DNA of 64,000 nucleotides from Methylosinus sp. Ce-a6 (GTDB lineage: Bacteria; Pseudomonadota; Alphaproteobacteria; Rhizobiales; Beijerinckiaceae): positions 62,001 to 126,000 of the forward strand of contig NZ_BGJX01000009.1 of assembly GCF_009811655.1 (NCBI RefSeq). The letters are read 5' to 3'. Both the position numbers and the translations under genes were made by a program. Numbering within the stretch: the first letter of the stretch is position 1; every line of letters begins with the position of its first letter. Below the pieces are notes generated by a model. That model worked only from the letters and a program-made list of their open reading frames with translations. It did not search any database and was not told where the DNA came from. Below are positions 42,029 through 50,896 of this stretch, one piece after another.

Positions 42029-42958
42029 TCATTCCTTCGGGAAATCCAGCCGCATCTCGCGGTAGCGCTCGGGGTCGTCGGCCCAGTTCTCGCGCACTTT
42101 CACGAAGAGGAACAGATGCACCTTCTGCTCGGCCGCCTCTTCGATCTCGCGGCGGGCGGCCTGGCCGATCGCCTTGATCGTGCGGCCGCCCTCGCCGATG
42201 ACGATCTTCTTCTGCCCGTCGCGCGCGACATAGATCGTCTGCTCTATGCGCGCCGAGCCGTCCTTCTGATTCTGCCAGGACTCGGTCTCGACCGTCGATT
42301 GATAGGGCAGCTCGTCGTGCAGCCGCTCGAAAATCTTCTCGCGTGTGATCTCGGCGGCGAGCAGCCGCAAGGGCGCATCCGAAAGCTGGTCTTCCGGATA
42401 GAGCCAGGGCGAGGGCTTCATCAGCGAAGCGAGCTTCGCCTTCAGATCGGCGACGCCGTCGCCGTTGAGCGCCGAAATCATGAAGGTCTCGATGAAATCC
42501 GCTTTCGTCGCCAGCGCGGCGGTGAGCGCGAGCAACGATTCGCGCGGCACGAGGTCGATCTTGTTGAGCGCCAATATTTTCGGCGCGGAGAGCTCGGCGA
42601 GCTTGGCGACGATCTCCTCCACCTCCGGCGCGAGACCGCGGCGCGCGTCGACGAGCAGCACGATGGCGTCGGCGTCGCCGGCGCCGGCGATGGCGCTCGC
42701 GACCATGGCGCGGTCGAGCCGGCGCTTGGGCGCGAAAATGCCGGGCGTGTCGACGAGGATGATCTGCGCCGCGCCCTCGAGCGCGATGCCGCGCACGAGG
42801 GCGCGCGTCGTTTGCGCCTTGCGCGACACGATCGACACTTTGGCGCCGACGAGCTGGTTGAGCAGCGTCGATTTGCCGGCGTTGGGCGCGCCGACGAGGG
42901 CGACGAAGCCGCAGCTTGTGGGCTCGGCGGTCGACGGTTCTTCCTGTTCGACGCTCAC
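42029..42958 (-). CDS. era: GTPase Era
   Basis: A GTPase of about 309 residues that acts in 16S rRNA maturation and 30S assembly. G1 is GAPNAGKST, G3 DTPGIF, G4 NKID. The C-terminal KH domain contains the conserved GEGGRTIKAIGQAARREIEE. A GTG at 42958 with AAGGG ahead is preferred. The alternative TTG start at 43006 would place the start inside a palindromic repeat and add residues derived from it. It follows rnc, the usual gene pair. Confidence 0.94.
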   Translation of the reverse strand: MSVEQEEPSTAEPTSCGFVALVGAPNAGKSTLLNQLVGAKVSIVSRKAQTTRALVRGIALEGAAQIILVDTPGIFAPKRRLDRAMVASAIAGAGDADAIVLLVDARRGLAPEVEEIVAKLAELSAPKILALNKIDLVPRESLLALTAALATKADFIETFMISALNGDGVADLKAKLASLMKPSPWLYPEDQLSDAPLRLLAAEITREKIFERLHDELPYQSTVETESWQNQKDGSARIEQTIYVARDGQKKIVIGEGGRTIKAIGQAARREIEEAAEQKVHLFLFVKVRENWADDPERYREMRLDFPKE

Positions 42959-42981
42959 GCCGAAATCCCTTCTCGTCGAGA

Positions 42982-43041
42982 GCGAGCCTGAAGGCTCGCG
43001 GTCCAAATTGCAGCGCCTGGACCGCGAGCCTTCAGGCTCGC
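42982..43041. repeat. Palindromic element between era and rnc (everted form)
   Basis: Two 24-bp hairpin modules in opposite orientation around a 12-base spacer. The left (42982-43005) is GCGAGCCTGAAGGCTCGC followed by GGTCCA. The right (43018-43041) is TGGACC followed by GCGAGCCTTCAGGCTCGC. Related elements lie at 44637-44692 and inside ileS at 56601-56657. Confidence 0.9.
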
Positions 43042-43063
43042 GTGTCGAGGCGACAGCGCCGGT

Positions 43064-43765
43064 TTACATCCCCTCCCGCTCGATCCCCTCGCGGTCGAGA
43101 AAGGCCTGGGCGGCGGATTGCTCGGCCGCGCGCTTGGAGGCGCCGGCGCCTCGAGCCGGGACGAAGCCTTCCACCTCCACCGCCACTTCGAAGAAGGGCG
43201 CATGGTCCGGGCCGCTGCGCGCGGCCAGGCGGTAGCGCGGCGTCGCGAGACGGCGCGCCTGCGCCCATTCCTGCAGCGCTGTCTTCGCGTCGCGCAGCCT
43301 GCGTCCGGGCGTCCGCATCCGTTCGGCGAAAGCGGCGCGCACCACGGCCTCGGCCGCCTGCGGCCCGCCGTCGAGATAGACCGCGCCGATGATCGCCTCG
43401 CACATATCGCCCAATATGGCGCGCTTCTTCCGTCCGCCGGTCTGCGCCTCGCCGTCGCCGAGCCGCATGAAGGGGCCGACGCCCCAGCGCTCGGCGACCT
43501 CGGCGCAGGATTCCTTTCGCACGAGATCGGCGAGGCGTCTCGATAATTCGCCCTCGCTCTCCTGCGGAAAATTCTCATAGAGCATGTGGGCGACGACGAC
43601 GCCGAGCACGCGGTCGCCTAAGAATTCGAGCCGCTCATAGGAATCGGGCCGCGCCGCGGAGGCGCTGACATGGGTCAGCGCATGCTCCAGCAGGCGTCGG
43701 TTGGCGAAACCATGGCCGACGCTCGCCTCGAGCGCGGCGAGGTCTTCCCGGCCGAGAGCTCCCAT
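43064..43765 (-). CDS. rnc: Ribonuclease III
   Basis: A 233-residue double-stranded-RNA endonuclease that processes rRNA precursors. The catalytic signature is YERLEFLGDRVLGVVVAHML with the metal-binding Glu and Asp. The second acidic site is DMCEAIIGAVYLDGG. The C-terminal dsRNA-binding domain has a shortened end: ASKRAAEQSAAQAFLDREGI. It stands between lepB (21 bases upstream) and era, all on one strand. Confidence 0.94.
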   Translation of the reverse strand: MGALGREDLAALEASVGHGFANRRLLEHALTHVSASAARPDSYERLEFLGDRVLGVVVAHMLYENFPQESEGELSRRLADLVRKESCAEVAERWGVGPFMRLGDGEAQTGGRKKRAILGDMCEAIIGAVYLDGGPQAAEAVVRAAFAERMRTPGRRLRDAKTALQEWAQARRLATPRYRLAARSGPDHAPFFEVAVEVEGFVPARGAGASKRAAEQSAAQAFLDREGIEREGM

Positions 43766-43786
43766 TTCGTCCGCTTCCGCGCGGCG

Positions 43787-44578
43787 TCAATGCGCCGGCT
43801 TGAACAGCCGATCCCATCTGACCGTCCAGGGCCAGCGCCAGAAGGCCAGGGCATATTCGTCCTTCTGGACCGAGAAGAAGATGATCTCGGCGCGTCCCAC
43901 GAGATTTTCGAAAGGCACGTAGCCGACGCCCCCCTCCTCCGGAGAGAAGCGCGAATCGGTCGAATTGTCGCGATTGTCGCCCATCATGAAATAGTGATTC
44001 GGCGGCACGACGAAGAGCTCGGTGCTGTCCTTATAGCCGTGGTCGCCCTCGATCTCGATGATCGTATGGGCGACGCCGCCCGGCAACGTCTCCGTATAGG
44101 TCGGAACCTCGACCTCGCGGCCGTCGCGGCCCTCCTGGCGCTCCTTCGGCTTCGCTTGGCGCGGCACGATCTCGCCGTTGATAAAGAGACGGCCCTCGAT
44201 CATCTGGATGCGGTCGCCGGGAAGCCCGATGACGCGCTTGATGTAATCGGTCTCATTGTCGCGCGGCAGCTTGAACACGACGACGTCGCCACGCTTGGGC
44301 TGCGAGCCGAGCGCGCGGCCGGAGAAGAGATCGAGCCGCCAGTCGATGTAAGGCACGGAAGGCAGTGAATAGTTCGAATAGCCATAGGCGTATTTCGAGA
44401 CGAAGACATAGTCGCCGATCAGCAAGGTCGGGATCATCGAGCCCGAGGGAATGTTGAAGGGCTGAAACAAGAGCGTGCGAATGACGAGGGCGATGATCAG
44501 CGCCTGGACGATCACCTTGATCGTCTCGAGCAATCCACCTTCGTCGCGCCCTTCGGCGACCGAGACGTTCCTGCTCAA
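43787..44578 (-). CDS. lepB: Signal peptidase I, TTG start
   Basis: A 263-residue inner-membrane peptidase that cleaves Sec signal peptides. The N-terminal anchor is VIVQALIIALVIRTLLFQPF. The catalytic Ser is in IPSGSMIPTLLIGDYVFV (about residue 48), and the general-base Lys in DYIKRVIGLPGDRIQM. GDNRDNSTDSRF is box E. A TTG at 44578 with GGGAG about ten bases ahead is the only start that keeps the full N-terminus. It lies between acpS and rnc. Confidence 0.93.
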   Translation of the reverse strand: MSRNVSVAEGRDEGGLLETIKVIVQALIIALVIRTLLFQPFNIPSGSMIPTLLIGDYVFVSKYAYGYSNYSLPSVPYIDWRLDLFSGRALGSQPKRGDVVVFKLPRDNETDYIKRVIGLPGDRIQMIEGRLFINGEIVPRQAKPKERQEGRDGREVEVPTYTETLPGGVAHTIIEIEGDHGYKDSTELFVVPPNHYFMMGDNRDNSTDSRFSPEEGGVGYVPFENLVGRAEIIFFSVQKDEYALAFWRWPWTVRWDRLFKPAH

Positions 44579-44636
44579 ACCGCGTCACTCCCTTTTGGCC
44601 GAAGCCGCTTTCGGTCGTCCTGGATCAAATTGGCGT

Positions 44637-44692
44637 GCGAGCGTCGAGGCTCGCGGTCCATTCGGGTCTCTGACCGCGAGCCTCGAGGCTCG
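44637..44692. repeat. Palindromic element between lepB and acpS (everted form)
   Basis: Same two-module layout as the era-rnc element, here with TCGA at the hairpin turns: GCGAGCGTCGAGGCTCGC plus GGTCCA, a 10-base spacer, then TGACCGCGAGCCTCGAGGCT plus CG. The right module lacks one G of TGGACC. Confidence 0.85.
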
Positions 44693-44705
44693 TCTCGCTC
44701 GTCTA

Positions 44706-45101
44706 TCACGTCAGCGCCTCTATGAGAACCTGGGCCTGCGCGAGCGGATATTCGTCGGTCAATGTGAGGTGAATGACCACCCGCGCGCCTTCGGGCGTGA
44801 TCTCGGCCAGCCGCTCGGCGGCGCCGCCTGTGAGCTCGACCGTGGGCTTGCCGGAGGGGAGGTTGACCACTCCCATGGTTTTCCAGGTGATTCCGTCCTT
44901 TATGCCGGTGCCGAGCGCCTTGGCGCAGGCCTCCTTGGCGGCGAAACGCTTGGCGTAGGAGGCCGCGCGCGCGGCGCGGCCGTCCGATTTCGCGCGTTCT
45001 ATGTCGGTGAAGCAGCGGCGGGTGAAGCGCTCGCCATGGCGCTCGAGCGCCTGCTCGATGCGGCGAATGTCGCAAAGATCGTTGCCGAAGCCGATGATCA
45101 T
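44706..45101 (-). CDS. acpS: Holo-ACP synthase
   Basis: A 131-residue enzyme that attaches 4'-phosphopantetheine from CoA to acyl carrier protein. The N-terminal [20 protein letters not shown] has the metal-binding Asp, and [20 protein letters not shown] the second conserved acidic/lysine site. The ATG at 45101 overlaps the pdxJ stop by four bases (ATGA). The longer reading frame through pdxJ is not real. Confidence 0.94.
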   Translation of the reverse strand: MIIGFGNDLCDIRRIEQALERHGERFTRRCFTDIERAKSDGRAARAASYAKRFAAKEACAKALGTGIKDGITWKTMGVVNLPSGKPTVELTGGAAERLAEITPEGARVVIHLTLTDEYPLAQAQVLIEALT

Positions 45102-45850
45102 GCGGCGCCCGCGCCTTCGTCGATCGCGCCGCGCATCGTCCGGATCGATTCGGAGAGGCCGACGAAAACCGCCTCGCCGACCAGGAAATGGCCGATGTTC
45201 AGCTCGACGATCTGCGGCAGGGCGGAGATGCGCCGCGCCGTCGCATAGTCGAGGCCGTGGCCGGCGTGGCACTCGAGGCCGCGTTTCTGCGTGTGGGCGG
45301 CGGCGGCGACGATGCGGCGGAACTCGCGCTCGGCGGTCTCCGGCTCGCCGACTTCCACCGCATGGCACCAGGCGCCCGTATGCAGCTCCACGACCGGCGC
45401 GCGGATCGAGGCGGCGGCGTCGATCGCCTCCGCGCTCGGCTCGATGAAGAGCGAGACGCGTATGCCGGCCCGGCTCAGCTCGTCGACGAAGGGAACGAGA
45501 TGGCCATGGCCGCCGATGACGTCGAGCCCGCCTTCCGTGGTGCGCTCGGTGCGGCGCTCCGGCACCAGGCAGACGGCGTGGGGCTTGGTCTCGAGCGCGA
45601 TGTCGAGCATCTGCTCGGTCGCCGCCATTTCGAAATTCAGCGGCTTGGAAATCACGGCCTTGAGCCGGGCCATATCCGCGTCGCGAATGTGGCGGCGATC
45701 CTCGCGCAAATGAGCCGTTATGCCGTCGGCGCCTGCCTCGATCGCCAGCAGGGCGGCGCGCACGGGGTCCGGCCCGAGGCCGCCGCGCGCGTTGCGGATC
45801 GTCGCGACGTGATCGACATTCACGCCGAGGCGGATGCGGCGAGCGCTCAT
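45098..45850 (-). CDS. pdxJ: Pyridoxine 5'-phosphate synthase
   Basis: A 250-residue TIM-barrel enzyme joining 1-deoxyxylulose 5-phosphate and 3-amino-2-oxopropyl phosphate in vitamin B6 synthesis. The start [18 protein letters not shown] and [19 protein letters not shown] are diagnostic. [20 protein letters not shown] closes the active site. It overlaps acpS by four bases and lies 40 bases after rsh. Confidence 0.95.
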   Translation of the reverse strand: MSARRIRLGVNVDHVATIRNARGGLGPDPVRAALLAIEAGADGITAHLREDRRHIRDADMARLKAVISKPLNFEMAATEQMLDIALETKPHAVCLVPERRTERTTEGGLDVIGGHGHLVPFVDELSRAGIRVSLFIEPSAEAIDAAASIRAPVVELHTGAWCHAVEVGEPETAEREFRRIVAAAAHTQKRGLECHAGHGLDYATARRISALPQIVELNIGHFLVGEAVFVGLSESIRTMRGAIDEGAGAA

Positions 45851-45890
45851 TTTTCCTCACCCCGGCTCATTTTTGTCACCCCGGCTCTCA

Positions 45891-48098
45891 TCACCCATTG
45901 ACGCGCTCGACCTTGCTGACCAGCGCGCTGGCCCGCAGCCGGGCGATGATGTCGTTCAAATGCTTCAAATCGGCGACTTCGAGATCGAATCGCATCTCAC
46001 GAAAGTCGGGAGAATGGATGGCGAAGGCGACATTGTCGATATTGGCCCCGGTCTCGCCGATGAGCGTCGCCAGCGCGCCGAGCGTTCCCGGCTCGTTGAT
46101 CGCCGTCACCACGAGGCGGGCGGGGAAAAGCTCCCGGCTCTCCGGATCGATGTCCCAGCGCACGTCGAGCCAGCGATCGGGCTGATCGTCGAAAGCGGTC
46201 AAGGCCGGCGATTGAATGGGATAGATGGTGATGCCTTCGCCCGGCGTCAGTATGCCGACGATGCGGTCGCCGGGCACCGCGCCGCCCTCCGGCGCGAAGC
46301 GCACCGGCACGTCGCCGCGCAGGCCGCGGATCGGAATGGCGCTCGCCTGATCCGCGCCCGGCGCCTTGAACACGACATTGACATTGGATTTCATGCCGAA
46401 CCAGCCGGGCTCCCCCGGCTCGACGCGCATTTGCGGGGCGGGTTTGCGCTCCTCGCTGAAGTCCGGATAGACGGATTTCACGACGTCGCCCGAATAGATC
46501 TCGCCGCGGCCGACGGCGGCGAAAGCGTCCTCGAGCGAGGCGCGGGCGAGCCGCGGCAGCGCGGCCTTGAGCTTCTCGTCCGAGACGGGACGTCCGGCGC
46601 GCTCGAAGGCGCGGGTCACGATCTGCCGGCCGAGCCCGGCATATTGGGTGCGCACCGCCTCGCGCGTCGCGCGGCGAATGGCGGCGCGCGCCTTGCCGGT
46701 GACGACGAGCGACTCCCAGGCCGCCGGCGGCACATGGCCTTCGGCGCGGATGATCTCCACCTCGTCGCCGTTCTGTAATTGCGACAGCACCGGCGCGATG
46801 CGTCCGTTGATCTTGGCGCCGACCGCCGAATCGCCGACGCGCGTATGCACCGCATAGGCGAAATCGATCGGCGTCGCGCCGCGCGGCAGAGCGATGAGTC
46901 CGCCCTTGGGCGTGAAGCAGAACACCTGGTCCTGGAACAATTCGAGCCGCGTATGCTCCAAAAATTCTTCCGGACTGTCGCCATGGGCGAGCAATTCCAG
47001 CGTGTCCTGCAACCATTTGAAGGCGCGGCTCTCCTTGGCGAGTTCCTCCTTGCCCTCGAGGCTGGAGGAATCCTTGTAGAGCGCATGGGCGGCGATGCCG
47101 AAGCGCGCGATCTCGTGCATGGTCGCCGTGCGGATCTGCAATTCGACGCGCTGATGGCCGGGGCCGATCACCGTCGTGTGAATGGAGCGATAGTCGTTCT
47201 GCTTGGGCGTCGAAATATAATCCTTGAAGCGCCCCGGAACGCTCGGCCATTTGGTATGCACGATGCCGAGCGCGCGATAGCAGTCCTCGACGCCGTCGAC
47301 GATGATGCGAAAGCCGAAAATGTCGGAGAGCTGCTCGAAGGCGATCGATTTGCGCTCCATCTTGCGCCAGACGGAGAAGGGCGTCTTCTGTCGTCCCGTC
47401 ACGGCGGCGTGAATCCCTCGCGCGGAGAACTCCTGCGTCAGCTCCTTCTCGATCTTCTTGATGATGCGGCCGTTCTTGGCGCGCAGATCGTGCAGCCGCG
47501 CCTCGATCGCCTGATAGGCCTCCGGCGTCAGGTGACGGAAAGCCAATCCCTCCAATTCCTCGCGCAGGCGCTGCATGCCCATGCGGCCGGCGAGCGGCGC
47601 ATAGATGTCGAGCGTCTCCTGCGCGATGCGGGCGCGCTTGTCCGGCGGCACGAAATGCAGCGTGCGCATATTGTGCAGCCGGTCGGCGAGCTTCACCAGA
47701 AGCACGCGCACATCCTCGGCGACGGCGAGCAGCAGCTTGCGGAAATTCTCGCCTTGCGCGGCCTTTTTGGAGACGAGATCGAGCTTCTCGATCTTGGTCA
47801 GCCCGTCGACGAGCTTGCCGATCTGCGGGCCGAACAGGCGGTTGATCTCGTCGAGCGTCGAGCTCGTGTCCTCGACCGTGTCGTGCAGCACGGCGGCGAC
47901 GATGGTGGCGTCGTCGAGCTTGAGGTCGGTGAGGATCGCCGCGACCTCGAGCGGGTGGGAAAAGTAAGGATCGCCGGAGGCGCGCGTCTGCTGGCCATGC
48001 GCCTTCATGGCGTAGACATAGGCCCGGTTCAGCAGATCCTCGTCGACCTGCGGGTTGTATTTGCGCACCCGCTCGACGAGTTCATATTGGCGCATCAT
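45891..48098 (-). CDS. rsh: Bifunctional (p)ppGpp synthetase/hydrolase (RelA/SpoT homologue)
   Basis: A 735-residue stringent-response enzyme. The hydrolase HD domain is intact (HPLEVAAILTDLKLDD, VAAVLHDTVEDT, KLADRLHNMRTL). The synthetase domain has FRIIVDGVEDCYRALGIVHT and STPKQNDYRSIHTTVIG. A TGS domain (VFCFTPKGGLIALPRGATPI) and a C-terminal ACT domain (about residues 660-730) follow. Alphaproteobacteria usually carry a single such enzyme, so it both makes and degrades (p)ppGpp. The neighbour rpoZ (omega subunit, a ppGpp-binding partner in E. coli) is the usual genomic companion. Confidence 0.95.
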   Translation of the reverse strand: MMRQYELVERVRKYNPQVDEDLLNRAYVYAMKAHGQQTRASGDPYFSHPLEVAAILTDLKLDDATIVAAVLHDTVEDTSSTLDEINRLFGPQIGKLVDGLTKIEKLDLVSKKAAQGENFRKLLLAVAEDVRVLLVKLADRLHNMRTLHFVPPDKRARIAQETLDIYAPLAGRMGMQRLREELEGLAFRHLTPEAYQAIEARLHDLRAKNGRIIKKIEKELTQEFSARGIHAAVTGRQKTPFSVWRKMERKSIAFEQLSDIFGFRIIVDGVEDCYRALGIVHTKWPSVPGRFKDYISTPKQNDYRSIHTTVIGPGHQRVELQIRTATMHEIARFGIAAHALYKDSSSLEGKEELAKESRAFKWLQDTLELLAHGDSPEEFLEHTRLELFQDQVFCFTPKGGLIALPRGATPIDFAYAVHTRVGDSAVGAKINGRIAPVLSQLQNGDEVEIIRAEGHVPPAAWESLVVTGKARAAIRRATREAVRTQYAGLGRQIVTRAFERAGRPVSDEKLKAALPRLARASLEDAFAAVGRGEIYSGDVVKSVYPDFSEERKPAPQMRVEPGEPGWFGMKSNVNVVFKAPGADQASAIPIRGLRGDVPVRFAPEGGAVPGDRIVGILTPGEGITIYPIQSPALTAFDDQPDRWLDVRWDIDPESRELFPARLVVTAINEPGTLGALATLIGETGANIDNVAFAIHSPDFREMRFDLEVADLKHLNDIIARLRASALVSKVERVNG

Positions 48099-48277
48099 CG
48101 GCGTCGACCAACGATCTGGTTGCGCGGATCGTCGGGGGCGTCGCGGAGCTCACGAGGAAGATCGGACGGAAGGCGGCGCGAGGGCCCGAAGCCGGCCGAC
48201 GGCCGCATTCATATATAATTGTAGAACAGCTCCTCGCCGGCCTCTAGCGATTTCGGCGGGCAGCGCTACGCGGCGGA

Positions 48278-48658
48278 TTACTCGCCTTCGTCCTCGACCT
48301 CGGCCGGCGGCACCAGGCCCTCGAGGCCGCGCAGCAGGTCTTCCTCGGTCATGCGGTCGAATTGGGCGTCGCCGTCGGAATCCGGCGCGGCGGCGAGCGA
48401 GGGCACCGTCTCGGTCTCGGGCTCGTCGACCTCGACATGGCGTTGCAACGAATGGATGAAGTCTTCCTTGAGATCGTCGGGCGAAAGCGCGGTCTCGGCG
48501 ATCTCGCGAAGCGCGACGACGGGGTTCTTGTCCTTGTCGCGCTCGACGAGGATCGACTGGCCGGACGAAATCAGCCGCGCGCGATGCGCCGCGAGCAGAA
48601 CCAGATCGAAGCGATTCTCGATCTTATCGATGCAGTCTTCGACGGTTACGCGCGCCAT
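48278..48658 (-). CDS. rpoZ: RNA polymerase omega subunit
   Basis: A 126-residue subunit that aids assembly of RNA polymerase and forms part of the ppGpp-binding site. [20 protein letters not shown] and [11 protein letters not shown] are diagnostic. [14 protein letters not shown] follows. The C-terminal tail is acidic (about 50 residues) as in other Rhizobiales. It precedes rsh by 179 bases on the same strand. Confidence 0.95.
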   Translation of the reverse strand: MARVTVEDCIDKIENRFDLVLLAAHRARLISSGQSILVERDKDKNPVVALREIAETALSPDDLKEDFIHSLQRHVEVDEPETETVPSLAAAPDSDGDAQFDRMTEEDLLRGLEGLVPPAEVEDEGE

Positions 48659-49091
48659 ATCGTGAGTCCTCTAGCTTTCGGGCGTGCCGCCTGCTACACT
48701 ATTTTTTTGATATTTGCAATCGGAGCTGGACGGTCGCAGGCTGCGCCACATAAGGCTCTCGCGCTGTGGCAGGGGCGCTCGACGCCGACAATTTGATCGA
48801 ATCCTGCGCAGTAGTCTATTGCTGAAGTATTTCTTGGCAGATTTTTTGCGCGGCCCTCTTGACGACCGCCGACGCATGGTCGATTTACAAGCTCGAATGA
48901 CGGAAATGACCGTTATGTGACACAAGGCTACTTCGCCAATCTCGTCTATTTGCGAGCGGCGCGCTCGAATACGAGATAATGCGAGCGAGCGTTGCATCAG
49001 GGTGGAGAAGGCGCGCTGCCAGTAGGGTCGACAGCGCGCGTGGCAAGCGGCGGCCCCTCGATACTGGACCCGATAAGCGAGACCAAGAACG
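48659..49091. other. rpoZ / NYN-gene divergent intergenic region
   Basis: About 430 bases without a convincing gene. GC content is lower than in the neighbours, with AT-rich patches at about 48700-48720 and 48820-48860. It must carry divergent promoters for rpoZ and the NYN gene. The only open frames are Arg/Ser-rich shadows. I see no RNA gene, tandem repeat or strong hairpin. Confidence 0.5.
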
Positions 49092-49706
49092 ATGGCAGAC
49101 CCGGAACGAATTGCCTTATTCATTGACGGCGCCAACCTCTATGCGACAGCCAAATCGCTCGGGTTCGACATCGACTACAAACGGCTTCTGCGCGAATTCC
49201 AGGGCAAGGGCCGTTTGATTCGGGCGTTCTACTACACAGCGCTGATCGAGGATCAGGAATATTCCTCGATCCGCCCGCTGATCGATTGGCTCGACTATAA
49301 TGGCTACGCCGTCGTGACCAAGCCGACCAAGGAGTTCGTCGACTCGCTCGGCCGCCGCAAGGTCAAAGGCAATATGGACATAGAGCTCGCCGTCGATGCG
49401 ATGGAGATGGCCGAGCATATCGACCATATGGTCCTTTTCTCCGGCGACGGCGATTTCCGCTCGCTGGTCGAGGCCGTGCAGCGCAAGGGCGTGCGCGTGT
49501 CGGTGATCTCGACGATCACCACCCAGCCGCCGATGATCGCCGACGAGCTTCGCCGTCAGGCGGACGAGTTCGTGGATCTCATCCATCTCGTCGGCAAGAT
49601 CGGCCGCGATCCGGGCGAGCGCGCCGAGCGCATGCAGCGCTTCCAAGAGCGCCGGCCACAGCCGGTGACGCCGGGCGGCGCCGCCCCCGACGACGATCAC
49701 GATTGA
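49092..49706 (+). CDS. NYN-domain (LabA/DUF88) nuclease-like protein
   Basis: A 204-residue PIN-like protein. The NYN domain spans residues about 5-165: RIALFIDGANLYATAKSLGF with the first catalytic Asp, KGNMDIELAVDAMEMAEHID with the second, and VLFSGDGDFRSLVEAVQRKG with the third. The acidic triad typical of metal-dependent ribonucleases is thus complete. Function in this group is mostly unknown; RNA cleavage is inferred from the fold. The stop overlaps the likely start of the uracil-DNA glycosylase gene. Confidence 0.9.
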   Translation: MADPERIALFIDGANLYATAKSLGFDIDYKRLLREFQGKGRLIRAFYYTALIEDQEYSSIRPLIDWLDYNGYAVVTKPTKEFVDSLGRRKVKGNMDIELAVDAMEMAEHIDHMVLFSGDGDFRSLVEAVQRKGVRVSVISTITTQPPMIADELRRQADEFVDLIHLVGKIGRDPGERAERMQRFQERRPQPVTPGGAAPDDDHD

Positions 49707-50385
49707 TCGTCAGCCGACCATTGCTTCGCGCGCGGACGAGCCGGGCCATGACTGCCCGCTCTGTCCGCGTCTCGTCGCTTATCGGCGCGAGCTGAGGGAG
49801 AGGCATTCCGACTGGCATAATGCGCCGGTCGCCGATTTCGGCCGGCTGGACGCACGGCTGCTGGTGGTCGGTCTCGCGCCAGGCCGCATGGGCGCCAATC
49901 GCACGGGCCGCCCTTTCACAGGCGATGACGCCGGCCGTCTTCTCTACGCCACTCTCGCGGAATTCGGCTTTTCGCGCGGCGTCTATGACGCTCGCTCGGA
50001 TGACGGCCTCGCGCTCCTCGATTGTCTCGTCACCAATGCGATTCGTTGCGTCCCGCCCGGCAATAAGCCGCTCACGGCCGAGCTCGCGGCCTGCCGGCCC
50101 TTCCTTTTCTCCACGCTCGGCCGTCTGAAACGTCTGCGACTTATTGTCGCACTCGGCCGCGTCGCCCATGAGAGCGTGCTGCGCGCCCTGTCGCTCGCGC
50201 CCGGCGCTTTTCCCTTCGTCCATGGGCGCGAGCATGAGATCGCTCCCAATGCTGCGAAAGCGTCGATTACTCTTCTCGACAGCTATCATTGCTCGCGGCT
50301 CAACACCAATACGGGCGCGCTGACGCCGCAAATGTTTCGGGCGATCTTCGCCCGGGCGCGAGAGCTATTGGACGAAAGCCGCTGA
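49702..50385 (+). CDS. Uracil-DNA glycosylase (family 4/5, Fe-S type), non-standard start
   Basis: The glycosylase core is clear: LLVVGLAPGRMGANRTGRPF with TGDDAG, LVTNAIRCVPPGNKPL, and SYHCSRLNTNTG near the C-terminus as in family 5. The conserved N-terminal DCPLCPRLVAYRRE, with the first two Cys of the [4Fe-4S] cluster, lies upstream of the first standard start (GTG at 49864). The frame is open from a TGA at 49666-49668 and contains no ATG, GTG or TTG in the 190 bases before that GTG. Candidate starts are ATT at 49702, which overlaps the stop of the NYN gene as ATTGA, or ATT at 49720. If translation began at 49864 the cluster could not form. Confidence 0.75.
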   Translation: MDRQPTIASRADEPGHDCPLCPRLVAYRRELRERHSDWHNAPVADFGRLDARLLVVGLAPGRMGANRTGRPFTGDDAGRLLYATLAEFGFSRGVYDARSDDGLALLDCLVTNAIRCVPPGNKPLTAELAACRPFLFSTLGRLKRLRLIVALGRVAHESVLRALSLAPGAFPFVHGREHEIAPNAAKASITLLDSYHCSRLNTNTGALTPQMFRAIFARARELLDESR

Positions 50386-50394
50386 TTCCGCGCC

Positions 50395-50871
50395 TCAGCC
50401 GCGGTCGCGCAGCAGGCGGCTCTTCTCGCGGCCCCAGTCGCGCTTCTTCTCGACCTCGCGCTTGTCGTGCAGCTTCTTGCCGCGCCCCAGCGCGATCTGC
50501 AGCTTGGCGCGGCCGCGCTCGTTGAAATAGAGCTTGAGCGGCACGATGGTCATGCCCTCGCGCTCGACGCCCTGCGACAGCTTGGCCAGCTCGCGCTGTT
50601 TCAACAGCAGCTTTCTCAACCTTTTGGGCTCGTGGTTGAAGCGATTGCCGGAAAGATATTCGGGAATATTGGCGTTGACGAGCCAGGCCTCGCCCTTGCG
50701 GTCGACATGGGCGTAGCTCTCGGCGATCGTCGCCTTGCCGGTGCGCAGCGACTTCACCTCCGTGCCCGTCAGCGCGAGGCCGGCCTCGAAGGTCTCGCCG
50801 ATCTCATAATCGAAGCGCGCGCGCCTATTGTCGGCGACGACCTTGAAATTGGGCTTGTCCTTCTCGGCCAC
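50395..50871 (-). CDS. smpB: SsrA-binding protein SmpB
   Basis: A 158-residue tmRNA-binding protein that rescues stalled ribosomes. [40 protein letters not shown] and the C-terminal basic tail [20 protein letters not shown], which reads the vacant mRNA channel, are all present. The start is a GTG at 50871, giving normal length; longer frames add a basic leader. The tmRNA gene itself is not in this window. It lies 25 bases after dapA, probably one transcript. Confidence 0.94.
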   Translation of the reverse strand: MAEKDKPNFKVVADNRRARFDYEIGETFEAGLALTGTEVKSLRTGKATIAESYAHVDRKGEAWLVNANIPEYLSGNRFNHEPKRLRKLLLKQRELAKLSQGVEREGMTIVPLKLYFNERGRAKLQIALGRGKKLHDKREVEKKRDWGREKSRLLRDRG

Positions 50872-50896
50872 GGCTTCGTGTCCCGCTCCAATCCGC

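Noticed and set aside
42959..43006. TTG start adding 16 residues to Era
   Set aside because: The extension is encoded by the everted palindromic element; GTG at 42958 with AAGGG fits better.
48671..49135. 154-codon minus-strand frame in the rpoZ/NYN intergenic region
   Set aside because: Arg/Ser-rich, no domain, and it would run antisense into the NYN gene start and the rpoZ promoter region.
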